Position numbers and translations under genes: made by a program. Source: JACRCT01 sp036504155 (lineage in GTDB: Bacteria; Myxococcota; Myxococcia; Myxococcales; UBA5297). From it: a stretch of DNA of 64,000 nucleotides. Of the stretch, positions 36,769 to 46,808 are shown piece after piece (positions within the stretch are counted from its first letter, which is position 1; the number at the start of each line of letters is the position of its first letter). The notes below the pieces were generated by a model, which saw only the letters and a list, made by a program, of their open reading frames with translations, did no database searches and had not been told where the DNA came from. The stretch lies in contig DASXVQ010000033.1 in NCBI GenBank assembly GCA_036504155.1, positions 20,309 to 84,308 of the forward strand, in the 5' to 3' direction.

Positions 36769-38331
36769 ATGACGAAGCGCAACGATGGCCTGAGCCGCCG
36801 GACGTTCTTGGGCTACGGCGCCGCCACGCTGGCCGCCGCCTCGGCGACCGAACTGCTCGCGGCCTGCGCGCGCGGCCCCGTCCGCCCCGACGGCTCCGGC
36901 GCAGGGGCGGGATCCATCGGCTACTTCTCCCGCTTCGGCATCGACGAGACGACCCTGCGCGAGGCGCTGGCCGCGGCGCTCGGCCGGGGCGGCGACTACG
37001 CCGAGCTCTACTTCCAGCACCGCATCACCGACTACCTGGGGCTCGAGGACGGCGAGGTCAACCGCGCCTCCACCCGCGTCGAGCTGGGCGTGGGCGTGCG
37101 CGTGCTCAAGGGCGACCAGACCGGCTACGCCTACACCGAGGAGCTGACCCTCGACTCCATCCGGCGCGCCGCCGCGACCGCCGCGGCCATCGCCGACGGC
37201 CCGGCGCGAGCCGCCCCGACCGCGCTGCGCGTCGAGGGCAAGCTGCCGCAGCGCTACCTCGCCAAGCAGCGCTGGGAGGACGTCAAGCCCGGCCAGAAGC
37301 TGCCGATCCTCATGGAGATCAACCAGCAGGCCTTCGCGCGCGACCCGCGCATCAAGAAGGTCAACTGCTCGCTGGGCAACGAGGCGGCGGTGGTGCTCGT
37401 CGCCGACAGCCTGGGCCGGCTGGTCGAGGACGTGCAGCCGATGACCGACCTGTCGCTCTCCCTGGTGGCGGAGAAGGACGGCCGGCGCGAGACGGGCTGG
37501 GCCAGCAAGGCCGGCCGCGCGGGCTTCGAGTTCTACACCCCGGGCCTGGTCGCCGAGACGCTCGACCAGGCGCTGCAGCGCACCCTGGTGCTCTTCGACG
37601 CCGTCCCCGCGCCGGTGGGCGAGATGCCGGTGGTGCTGGGCTCGGGCAGCTCCGGCGTGCTGCTCCACGAGGCCATCGGCCACGGCATGGAGGCCGACTT
37701 CAACCGCAAGGGCATCTCCATCTACGCCGGCAGGGTGGGCCAGACCATCGCCAAGGACTACGTGACCATCGTCGACGACGGCTCGCTGGAGTGCGGCCGC
37801 GGCTCCATCAACGTCGACGACGAGGGCCAGGTCGCCGGGCGCACGGTGCTGGTCGACAAGGGCGTGCTCGCCACCTACATGCACGACGTCATCTCCAGCA
37901 AGCACTACCAGGTCGAGCCCACCGGCAACGGGCGGCGGCAGAGCTACTCCTTCCCGCCGGTGCCGCGCATGCGGGCGACCTACATGCTCAACGGTCCGCA
38001 CAAGGCCGCCGAGGTGATCGCCTCGGTCAAGAAGGGCCTGTTCTGCGAGAACATCGGCAACGGCCAGGTGCAGATCGGCGCGGGCGACTTCAGCTTCTAC
38101 GTCACCAACGGCTACCTCATCGAGGACGGCAAGCTCACCCGGCCGATCAAGGACGTCAACCTCATCGGCAACGGCCCCAAGGTCCTGGAGGCGGTGGACA
38201 TGGTGGCCGACGACCTGAAGGTCGAGAACAGCGCCGGCTACTGCGGCAAGGACGGGCAGCGCGTGCCGGTCTCCTTCGGCATGCCCACCATCCGCGTCGC
38301 GTCCATCACCGTCGGCGGCCGCAAGTCCTAG
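36769..38331 (+). CDS. tldD: TldD metalloprotease with Tat/lipobox signal
   Basis: A 520-residue TldD/PmbA family protein. TldD and TldE form a heterodimeric zinc peptidase that trims modified or unfolded peptides. The metal-binding HEAIGHGMEAD is at residues 300-310. The N-terminus is unusual: SRRTFLGYGAATLAAASATE is a twin-arginine signal followed by LLAAC with Cys33, so export as a lipoprotein is predicted. Typical TldD proteins are cytoplasmic and lack this. AAGGAG precedes the ATG. tldE follows after 34 bases. Confidence 0.9.
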   Translation: MTKRNDGLSRRTFLGYGAATLAAASATELLAACARGPVRPDGSGAGAGSIGYFSRFGIDETTLREALAAALGRGGDYAELYFQHRITDYLGLEDGEVNRASTRVELGVGVRVLKGDQTGYAYTEELTLDSIRRAAATAAAIADGPARAAPTALRVEGKLPQRYLAKQRWEDVKPGQKLPILMEINQQAFARDPRIKKVNCSLGNEAAVVLVADSLGRLVEDVQPMTDLSLSLVAEKDGRRETGWASKAGRAGFEFYTPGLVAETLDQALQRTLVLFDAVPAPVGEMPVVLGSGSSGVLLHEAIGHGMEADFNRKGISIYAGRVGQTIAKDYVTIVDDGSLECGRGSINVDDEGQVAGRTVLVDKGVLATYMHDVISSKHYQVEPTGNGRRQSYSFPPVPRMRATYMLNGPHKAAEVIASVKKGLFCENIGNGQVQIGAGDFSFYVTNGYLIEDGKLTRPIKDVNLIGNGPKVLEAVDMVADDLKVENSAGYCGKDGQRVPVSFGMPTIRVASITVGGRKS

Positions 38332-38365
38332 CCAGGCCCGGCTCGAACCCACGAGGAAACCTCCC

Positions 38366-39697
38366 ATGGCAGAGACCCAGAAGATGCTCGAGGTGGCGCG
38401 GCGCGCGGTGCAGAGCGCGCAGAAGAAGGGCGCGCAGCAGGCCGCGGCCAACGCCTACCGCTCGCGCGAGGTGAGCGTGGAGTGGCGCGACGGCAAGGTG
38501 GACCGGCTCCACGAGGCCACCAGCGCCGGCCTCTCGGTGCAGCTCTACGTCGACGGCCGCTATGCCTCCGTCTCCACCAGCGACCTGCGCCCCGACGCCC
38601 TGGAGGCCTTCCTGGACAACGCGGTGTCGCTGGCCCGCGCGCTCGCGCCGGACCCCGCCCGCGCGCTGCCCGAGCCGGCGCTGTACGCGGGCCAGGCGAA
38701 GCTCGACCTGCTGCTCGAGGACCCGGGCTACGAGGCGGTCACCGCGGTGGAGCGCCGGCGCATCGCCGAGGCGATGGAGGCGGCCGCGCGCGCCGAGAAG
38801 GGCAGCGAGGCCTTCATCAGCGTCACCACCGGGTTCTCCGACTCGCAGAGCGAGTCCTTCAAGGTCCACTCCAACGGCTTCGAGGGCACTCGCCGCGACA
38901 CCTCGTTCTGGCTCAACGCCGAGGTCAGCGTGAAGGACCCCGACGGCCGCAAGCCGGAGGACTGGGACTACGCCGGCGCCCGCTTCGTCAAGGAGCTGCC
39001 CGACCCGGCCAGCGTCGGCAAGGGCGCGGCCCGGCGCGCGCTGCTGCGCGTGGGCGCCAAGAAGGGCGAGTCCGGGGTGATGGGCGTGGCCATCGACCCG
39101 CGCGCGGCAGGGCGGGTCGTGCCCCAGCTGCTCGGCCCGCTCTCGGCGTCCTCGCTGCAGCAGAAGCGCTCGATGTACGAGGGGAAGCTCGGGCAGGCCA
39201 TCGGCAACGCGCTGCTGGACGTCTCGGACGACCCGCACGTCGTCAAGGGCTTCTCCTCCCAGCTCTTCGACTCCGAGGGGATGGCGTCCAAGAAGCGGCC
39301 GATCTTCGAGGCGGGCGTGCTGCGGACCTACTTCGTGGACAACTACTACGGCCGCAAGCTGAAGATGGCGCCGACCACCGCGCGGGCCAGCAACCTCGCC
39401 TGGAAGCTGGGGGACAAGGGGCAGGACGCGCTGCTGGAGCAGATGAAGGACGGCCTGCTCGTCACCTCGTTCCTGGGCGGCAACTCCAACCCCACCACCG
39501 GCGACTTCTCGCTGGGCATCTCCGGCTTCCGCGTGCGCGGCGGCAAGGTCGCCGAGCCCATCGCGGAGATGAACCTGTCCGGGAACCACCTGGAGTTCTG
39601 GAAGAACCTGGTGGCGGTGGGCAACGACCCGTACCCGTACTCGTCGCTGCGCACCCCGACGCTCGTCTTCGAGAAGGCGCAGATCGCCGGGACCTGA
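38366..39697 (+). CDS. tldE: TldE/PmbA family protein
   Basis: A 443-residue partner of TldD. It lacks the HExxxH site, as is normal for TldE. Typical parts are EVSVEWRDGKVDRLHEATSAG at the N-terminus, a QLFDSEGMASKKRPIFEAGVL segment and GNSNPTTGDFSLGISGFRVRGGK near the end. There is no signal peptide, in contrast to the adjacent TldD. The operon order tldD-tldE is as expected. Confidence 0.9.
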   Translation: MAETQKMLEVARRAVQSAQKKGAQQAAANAYRSREVSVEWRDGKVDRLHEATSAGLSVQLYVDGRYASVSTSDLRPDALEAFLDNAVSLARALAPDPARALPEPALYAGQAKLDLLLEDPGYEAVTAVERRRIAEAMEAAARAEKGSEAFISVTTGFSDSQSESFKVHSNGFEGTRRDTSFWLNAEVSVKDPDGRKPEDWDYAGARFVKELPDPASVGKGAARRALLRVGAKKGESGVMGVAIDPRAAGRVVPQLLGPLSASSLQQKRSMYEGKLGQAIGNALLDVSDDPHVVKGFSSQLFDSEGMASKKRPIFEAGVLRTYFVDNYYGRKLKMAPTTARASNLAWKLGDKGQDALLEQMKDGLLVTSFLGGNSNPTTGDFSLGISGFRVRGGKVAEPIAEMNLSGNHLEFWKNLVAVGNDPYPYSSLRTPTLVFEKAQIAGT

Positions 39698-39785
39698 TCG
39701 ACCTCGACCTCGACCGAGTGGGGTGGAGCCCGGGACCGAACCCCAGGGCCTGGGCCGCCTGCGAAGCGAGGCGGGTCTCGGGCGG

Positions 39786-41435
<1,650 letters not shown>

Positions 41436-41512
41436 CCAGGGTCCGCTCGGTCGAGCTCGAGAGCGCCACAGCATAAGCCAACTGGGGCGAACAGGCAGCG
41501 CGCGATTCGGGA

Positions 41513-42514
41513 CTAGATGCGTGCGACGCCCAGGAACACGGCGTGAAGCGAGGCGACCAGGACGAAGTACGCCGCCCGCGCCGCGCTCGCCGACAGGCCG
41601 GGGAAGCCGTAGGTGAGCGATCTGCGGCCGCAGGACGACAGGCAGTCCCCGCACAGGGTGCAGGACAGGCCCACTTTGCGCCGCGAGATGTGGATGGGCT
41701 GGAGGGCGTCGTAGCGGCAGCTGGGGCCGCAGGCGTTGCAGCCCTCGCACGTCGACTCGATGCGCAGGCGGAAGGGCGAGAGCCTGCCCAGCGTGGTCGC
41801 CAGCAGGCCGATGGGGCACCAGATCACGCAGTGGGCCATCGAGCCCAGGCGCCGCGAGGCGAGCACCATCACCGCCACCCCGCCCAGGCCGAACGCCAGG
41901 CCGAACATGGCAGCCAGCGAGCCGGGTGCGCCCAGGGCCCGCAACGCCAGGGCGGTCGCGACGACCAGGGCGAAGATCCCCAGGCGCGCCGCGTGGCGCC
42001 ACTTCGGCAAGTCCTGCGCCTTGCGCTGGGAGAGCGAGGCGTTGAAGTCCCACGAGCCGACGTAGCACAGGAAGCTGCACCAGCCCGGGCCGACGATCAG
42101 CACGGTCACCAGGAAGAGGATGGGCATGAACAGCCCCTCGCCCCGGTAGAGCGGCCCGGCGACGAACATCGCCGGGACGGGCAGGTGCAGCTTGCCGGTC
42201 ATCAGGAAGCGCTCGAAGCCGGCCAGCCCGAGCGCGAGCTGCGAGAAGAAGACGATCGAGAACAGCGTCCACAGCCGCCGCCGCCACGGGCCGGTCCGCC
42301 GAGCCCCGACCAGCGTGCCGGCGAGCCAGCCCGCGTAGGCCGAGAGCAGCGCCGCCTCGACCCAGCCGGCCCCCGGGAGGAAGCGTTCGGCGAGCAGCAT
42401 CGGCCGCGCGACCTTGAGCTGGATGGCCGCCAGCAGCGCGAAGGCCAGGGCCCCCGCGGCGGCGCGCGGGAGCCATGGATTCACGGGGGCGGACCTGGCG
42501 GCGACGACGTCCAA
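41513..42514 (-). CDS. NapH/NosR-like 4Fe-4S membrane protein
   Basis: A 333-residue protein with about six helices and a C-terminal double ferredoxin domain. Cluster motifs are CEGCNACGPSC and CTLCGDCLSSC (about 250-300). Two further Cys pairs in membrane-proximal loops, GWCSFLCYVG and HCVIWCPIG, are typical of the NapH/NosR/CcoG group, which pass electrons between quinol and periplasmic reductases. There is no nitrate or nitrous-oxide reductase gene here. It begins six bases after the cupin stop, so it belongs to the hemerythrin-DUF438-cupin operon. Confidence 0.82.
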   Translation of the reverse strand: MDVVAARSAPVNPWLPRAAAGALAFALLAAIQLKVARPMLLAERFLPGAGWVEAALLSAYAGWLAGTLVGARRTGPWRRRLWTLFSIVFFSQLALGLAGFERFLMTGKLHLPVPAMFVAGPLYRGEGLFMPILFLVTVLIVGPGWCSFLCYVGSWDFNASLSQRKAQDLPKWRHAARLGIFALVVATALALRALGAPGSLAAMFGLAFGLGGVAVMVLASRRLGSMAHCVIWCPIGLLATTLGRLSPFRLRIESTCEGCNACGPSCRYDALQPIHISRRKVGLSCTLCGDCLSSCGRRSLTYGFPGLSASAARAAYFVLVASLHAVFLGVARI

Positions 42515-42520
42515 GGCGCC

Positions 42521-42862
42521 TCAGCCGCGGATCATCGACAGCAGCATCTTGAAGCGCTGGTTCGCCTTCACCGCGTGCGGGACGTTGGCCGGCATCATCA
42601 CCAGCTGTCCGGCCTTGGCGGGCACCGACTTGCCGCCGATGACCAGCTCCGTCTCTCCGTCCAGGACCTGGACGAAGGCGTCGAACGGCGCGCTGTGCTC
42701 GGAGAGCTCCTGTCCGGCGTCGAAGGCGAACAGGGTGAGGGAGCCGACGCTCTTCTGCACCAGCGCGCGGCTGACGATGGACCCTTCGGCGTACTGCACG
42801 AGGTCGGCGAGGGGCTGGGCCTGGGCGGCGGGGAACTTGGACTCGAGCTTGGTCATGGGCAT
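42521..42862 (-). CDS. cupin domain protein
   Basis: A 113-residue single cupin. Motif 1 is HSAPFDAFVQVLDGETELVIG and motif 2 is GQLVMMPANVPHAVKA, giving an incomplete His set (first motif has one His). GGAGAGAG precedes the ATG. It lies between the DUF438 and NapH-like genes with short gaps. Small cupins of this kind are often found beside hemerythrin/DUF438 genes; a role in metal or redox sensing is inferred only. Confidence 0.8.
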   Translation of the reverse strand: MPMTKLESKFPAAQAQPLADLVQYAEGSIVSRALVQKSVGSLTLFAFDAGQELSEHSAPFDAFVQVLDGETELVIGGKSVPAKAGQLVMMPANVPHAVKANQRFKMLLSMIRG

Positions 42863-42896
42863 GGCGTCTCTCTCCTTTTTTCGGGGGTGATTCCTA

Positions 42897-44363
42897 TCAG
42901 TTCCAATCGAGCAGGCGGCGCTGGCCTTGGAGCGCGCGGATCTTGGTGACGTCCTGCGTCACCTCCAGGCAGCCCCGGTAGGCCTTCTGGGCGTCGCGCA
43001 TGGCGAAGTAGCGGATGTGCAGGAAGCGGCCGCGCATCTCGATCCAGAACTCGGCCTCGTCCTTCTCGCCCTTCTTGAAGGCCTCGAGGATGCGGTTGAC
43101 GACGTGCACGCTGTGCGGCGGGTGGCAGTTTTGCACTTCCCGGCCGATGACCTGGGGGCTGCGCGGGAAGATGCGCTCCTTGCCCTGGGTGAAGTAGCGG
43201 ACCTTGTCCTCCTCGTCGACGAAGGAGAGGTCCACCGGCAGGTGGTTGAGCATCAAGTTGACCTGCTCGAGCGAGAGCAGGCCGGTGTCCAGCGGCAGCC
43301 TCGAGAGCGTCCGCGGCGGCTCGGGGGCCTCGTTCGCCGCGGCCGCCTCGCCCGGCTTCCACTCCGCGCCCGGGACCACCGAGAAGGCGTAGCCGACCTC
43401 GCCTTCGGCCTCGCGGATGCCCTTCCAGTCGGCCTCGGAGAACAGGTCCAGGCACAGCGGGAAGAGGATGGCCTCCTCCTTGAAGACCATGCCGGTCACC
43501 CCCTCGGCGAAGGCCGTCCCGTCCCGGGAGACCGCCGCGCCGTCGCCGGCCTGGGCCGCGGCGACGGTCGACTTGCGCAGGGCGCGGATGTCGTCCTGGA
43601 CGCCCCACATCACCTGCGGCGGGCCGCTGACGCCGGCCTTCTCGATCAGCGGGAAGAGCAGGTTCTCCTTGCGCACGTAGTGCCTCTCCAGGCCGGCGCC
43701 CAGCTGGTCGAGCTGGGCGAGCAGGCCGTCGCGGCGCCTGGCCAGGCTCGCCGGGTCGGCGCCCACCACGCGCAGCTCCTCGGTCAGCGCCGTGGCGACG
43801 CGCTCGAACACGCGGTTCTCGGCCATGAAGGTGTGGACCGGGTGCCCCGCGGGCATCGCCACCGCGGGCTGCTGCTGAAGGCCCTCGCGGAAGACGTCCA
43901 CGTGCAGCTCGCACAGCCGCCGCACCTCGGTGACCGGCACGCCGGAGGCGATCAGCTCGTTCTCCAGCTTGCCGATCTCCGCCGGGCCGACGTCCTGGAG
44001 CAGCAGGTCGAAGCGGCCCTTGAGCTCCGCGGGCGTCTTGCCCTGGTGCAGCTCGCGGACGATGGCGGCAAGCGCATCGCGGCGCTGCGCGGCCTGCTCC
44101 GGGCTCGCCGGCTCGGGCTCGCCCAGCTGCGGCGCCTGGCCGGTGGAGCGCTGGATGGCGGCGGCGACATCGTCGAGCATCCTCTGCGGCTCCTTCTTCG
44201 CCAGCCGCGCGGCCATGGTGATGGTGGCGATGCGGCCGATGGTCGCCCGCGCGATGGGGCTGCGCAGCTTCTCGAACTCCGGCGCGTACGAGACCAGGAA
44301 GTCGAGCAGGAACGGGTGCTGGCCGATGAGGTCGTTGATCTTCGTGTTCAGGTTCAGGCGCAT
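42897..44363 (-). CDS. DUF438/hemerythrin/PAS-type protein
   Basis: A 488-residue cytoplasmic protein. The N-terminal ~65 residues form a DUF1858-like domain (LNTKINDLIGQHPFLLDFLV). Next is a DUF438 domain (about 100-165, with LKGRFDLLLQDVGPAEIGKLE), a hemerythrin-like four-helix bundle (HTFMAENRVFERVATALTEE, LERHYVRKENLLFPLIEK, FKEEAILFPLCL), and a C-terminal PAS-like domain (about 370-488). Such proteins bind a diiron centre and are linked to NO or O2 handling. It follows the hemerythrin gene by 18 bases. Confidence 0.88.
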   Translation of the reverse strand: MRLNLNTKINDLIGQHPFLLDFLVSYAPEFEKLRSPIARATIGRIATITMAARLAKKEPQRMLDDVAAAIQRSTGQAPQLGEPEPASPEQAAQRRDALAAIVRELHQGKTPAELKGRFDLLLQDVGPAEIGKLENELIASGVPVTEVRRLCELHVDVFREGLQQQPAVAMPAGHPVHTFMAENRVFERVATALTEELRVVGADPASLARRRDGLLAQLDQLGAGLERHYVRKENLLFPLIEKAGVSGPPQVMWGVQDDIRALRKSTVAAAQAGDGAAVSRDGTAFAEGVTGMVFKEEAILFPLCLDLFSEADWKGIREAEGEVGYAFSVVPGAEWKPGEAAAANEAPEPPRTLSRLPLDTGLLSLEQVNLMLNHLPVDLSFVDEEDKVRYFTQGKERIFPRSPQVIGREVQNCHPPHSVHVVNRILEAFKKGEKDEAEFWIEMRGRFLHIRYFAMRDAQKAYRGCLEVTQDVTKIRALQGQRRLLDWN

Positions 44364-44381
44364 GGCGATTTCGTCTCCCGG

Positions 44382-45017
44382 TTACTTCGCGTGGCCGCCA
44401 CAGAGCGGGCAGGTGGCGGCGTGGTCGGAACGGTGGGCCGCGGCGGCGGGCGTGCGGTCGCGGCTGATGAACTCCTGCTCGAGCGAGGCGGCGAGCTCGA
44501 CGAGGTCGCCTTCCACTTCGAGGTTCTTCTGGAGGTGGGCGTGGCACTCCTCGGCCAGGCGCGCCATCGCCTCCGGCGTCATGCGCTGCTCGGCCATGGG
44601 GTAGAGGATGCGGTCCTCCTTGAGGATGTGGCCGCGCAGCAGCGCCGCGAACTCGAAGGAGACCTCCACCGTGCGGCGGCGGTCGGCCGGCGACCAGGCG
44701 TCCTTCTCGCCCAGCCCCTTCAGCTCGCGGACCAGCGCGCGCCCGCGCTCGTGCTCGAGGCGCATCATCGCCACCGGGCCGGCGTCGCGCGGGAAGCCCG
44801 CGTCGATCATCTTCTCGAACAGCAGCGCCTCCTCCTTGCCGTGGTGGAGGTCGTCGGCATAGCCGCGCAGGAAGCGGGCGAAGCGGCTGAGCGCGCCGGG
44901 GGCGACCTCGTCCCCGCCCTCGATCTGCCGGGCGCACGCCTCCAGGGCCGCGAGCGCGCGCTCGATCTGCCGGTGCTCGGCCATCAGGGTTTCCAGCGGG
45001 TTCACGTTCGGGCTCAT
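44382..45017 (-). CDS. hemerythrin HHE domain protein
   Basis: A 211-residue four-helix diiron protein. Ligand motifs are MAEHRQIERAL (about 12-22), LHHGKEEALLFEKM (about 57-70), RLEHERGRAL and LRGHILKEDRILYPMAE (about 128-144). A C-terminal CPLCGG motif adds a Cys pair. HHE proteins bind O2 or NO and related YtfE/RIC proteins repair Fe-S clusters. It is the first gene behind a sigma-54-type promoter and divergent from the GAF/AAA+ activator. GGAG precedes the ATG. Confidence 0.88.
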   Translation of the reverse strand: MSPNVNPLETLMAEHRQIERALAALEACARQIEGGDEVAPGALSRFARFLRGYADDLHHGKEEALLFEKMIDAGFPRDAGPVAMMRLEHERGRALVRELKGLGEKDAWSPADRRRTVEVSFEFAALLRGHILKEDRILYPMAEQRMTPEAMARLAEECHAHLQKNLEVEGDLVELAASLEQEFISRDRTPAAAAHRSDHAATCPLCGGHAK

Positions 45018-45057
45018 GTCTTGCTCCTCGGTCGAAGGCAGCGTCGAGGAGTCCTTG

Positions 45058-45073
45058 AGCAACCCGCTTGCCA
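45058..45073 (-). promoter_or_regulatory. sigma-54 (-24/-12) promoter of the hemerythrin operon
   Basis: On the minus strand the sequence reads TGGCAAGCGGGTTGCT. It matches the consensus TGGCACGN4TTGC[A/T] at every fixed base except one (A for C at position 6), with exact spacing between GG and GC. Transcription would start about 12 bases past the -12 GC, leaving a ~30-base leader before the hemerythrin ATG at 45017. A sigma-54 activator is encoded divergently beside it. Confidence 0.8.
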
Positions 45074-45117
45074 GCGCCCATGTGCCCGGATTTGCTGGAT
45101 TCTTCGCAGGGGGAAGC

Positions 45118-45138
45118 AACGCGCACCCAAGGGGCGTT
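45118..45138. promoter_or_regulatory. possible activator-binding inverted repeat
   Basis: AACGC (45118-45122) and GCGTT (45134-45138) form an inverted repeat with 11 bases between. It is about 45 bases upstream of the sigma-54 -24 element and 36 bases upstream of the activator ATG. It may be an enhancer site; the arms are short. Confidence 0.3.
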
Positions 45139-45173
45139 GTGACGGGCACCGAAAGCTGGGTAGGAAACCAATC

Positions 45174-46760
45174 ATGGTTGGCTGCCACGGAGCGCAGGTC
45201 GAAGCGAAGATCGTCGAGGAGGCCATCACGGCCGTCCTCTCCACCGTCGAGCTGTCGGTCGTGCTCGACCGGACCGCGGGTCTGCTGCGCCGGCACTTCG
45301 GCGAGACCCGCGTCGCCATCCACAAGCTGGTCGGCGACGCCAAGGGCCAGGCCGAGATCCTGCGCGTGGACGATCCGCGCTCGGGCGGGCCGGAGGCCGG
45401 CTCCCGGTTCGCGCTGGACGGCACGGCGGTGGGAGAGGCCATCGCCAGCGGAAAGCGCGTCATCGTCGACCCGCTCGCGCCGACCTCTCCCAGGTACAAG
45501 GAGGAGACGGCGCTGGCGGCGCGCGGGTACGGGTCGCTGGTGACCTTCCCGCTGGTGTTCGAAGGCGTGCCCATCGGCGCGCTGGAGATCGCCCATCCGC
45601 CGCAGGAAGGCCTCCTCGCCTGCTGCCTGCGCACCGCGGAGCAGGTGGCGCGCCTGGCGGCCATCGCGCTGCACAACAGCCTGATGGTCGAGGAGGTGCG
45701 CCGGCTCAACCGGCTGCTCGACAAGGAGAACGCCCGGCTGCGCGAGGAGCTGCGCGAGATCCGCCGGGACGAGCGCTACGTCGCCGAGAGCCCGGCCATG
45801 AAGGCGGTGCTCGAGCAGGTCCGTCGCGTCGCCGGCTCGGAGAGCACCGTGCTGGTGCGCGGGGAGACCGGCACCGGCAAGGAAGGCCTGGCCCGGATGA
45901 TCCACGACTTCAGCCCGCGCTTCTCCGGGCCGTTCGTGGTCGTCAACATGGGCGCCATCCCCGAGAGCCTCATCGAGAGTGAGCTCTTCGGGCACGAGAA
46001 GGGCGCCTTCACCGGCGCCCAGGCGCGCCGCGCCGGCCGGTTCGAGCAGGCGCACGGCGGTACGCTCTTCCTCGACGAGATCGGCGACGCCCCGCTGGCG
46101 GTGCAGGTGCGCCTCTTGCGCGTGCTGCAGGAGCGCGAGGTGCAGCGCGTGGGCGCCGGCGAGAGCTTCAAGGTGGACGTGCGCGTGGTGGCGGCGACCA
46201 ACCGGCCGCTGGAGAAGATGGTCGGCGAGGGCCGCTTCCGCGAGGACCTGTTCTACCGGCTCAACGTCTTCCCGCTCGTCGTGCCGCCGCTGCGCGAGCG
46301 CCGCGAGGACGTCCGGCCGCTGGCGACCTACTTCCTGGCCCGCCAGGCCGCGCGCATGCACCGGCACCCGCCGCGCGTCGGCGAGGAGGCGTGGCGCAGG
46401 CTCGAGTCCGCGCGCTGGCCGGGCAACGTCCGCGAGCTGGAGAACTACCTGGAGCGGGCGCTCATCCTGAGCACCGGCGATCAGCTCATCCTGCCCGAAG
46501 GCCTCGCCAAGCCGAGCGAGGGGCTGCCTCCGGCGGAGATGACGGCGCAGCAGGTGACCGAGGTGGCGGCCGGCAACCTCATCCGGCCCTACGACGACCA
46601 GGTCAAGGCGCTGCTGGAGCGGGCGCTGGCGTCGACCGAAGGGAAGATCTACGGGCCCGACGGCGCCGCGGCCATCCTCAAGCTCCAGCCCACCACGCTG
46701 CAGGGCAAGCTGCGCAAGTACGGCATCCAGGCCAAGAAGGGCGGCCCGGCGCGCGACTGA
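45174..46760 (+). CDS. sigma-54-dependent activator, GAF-AAA+-Fis (NorR-like)
   Basis: A 528-residue transcription activator. The N-terminal GAF domain (about 20-170) is the sensor. A helical linker (about 170-205) leads to the AAA+ domain with Walker A GETGTGKE (230-237), the sigma-54 contact loop GAFTGA (277-282), Walker B GGTLFLDEIGD (295-305) and the Arg-finger region FREDLFYRLNVFPL. A Fis-type helix-turn-helix ends the protein (AAAILKLQPTTLQGKLRKYG). This layout is that of NorR, which senses NO through GAF-bound iron. The signal here is unproven. Confidence 0.9.
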   Translation: MVGCHGAQVEAKIVEEAITAVLSTVELSVVLDRTAGLLRRHFGETRVAIHKLVGDAKGQAEILRVDDPRSGGPEAGSRFALDGTAVGEAIASGKRVIVDPLAPTSPRYKEETALAARGYGSLVTFPLVFEGVPIGALEIAHPPQEGLLACCLRTAEQVARLAAIALHNSLMVEEVRRLNRLLDKENARLREELREIRRDERYVAESPAMKAVLEQVRRVAGSESTVLVRGETGTGKEGLARMIHDFSPRFSGPFVVVNMGAIPESLIESELFGHEKGAFTGAQARRAGRFEQAHGGTLFLDEIGDAPLAVQVRLLRVLQEREVQRVGAGESFKVDVRVVAATNRPLEKMVGEGRFREDLFYRLNVFPLVVPPLRERREDVRPLATYFLARQAARMHRHPPRVGEEAWRRLESARWPGNVRELENYLERALILSTGDQLILPEGLAKPSEGLPPAEMTAQQVTEVAAGNLIRPYDDQVKALLERALASTEGKIYGPDGAAAILKLQPTTLQGKLRKYGIQAKKGGPARD

Positions 46761-46766
46761 GCGAAC

Positions 46767-46808
46767 CGCCCCGTGGCTCGGGCTCGTTCAATTCAAGGGG
46801 ACGGGGCG
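46767..46808. terminator. possible bidirectional terminator between convergent genes
   Basis: CGCCCCGT (46767-46774) and ACGGGGCG (46801-46808) are perfect 8-base inverted arms with a 26-base spacer. The element lies between the activator stop (46760) and the end of the convergent HD-domain gene, whose last codons contain the right arm. The long loop weakens the case. Confidence 0.35.
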
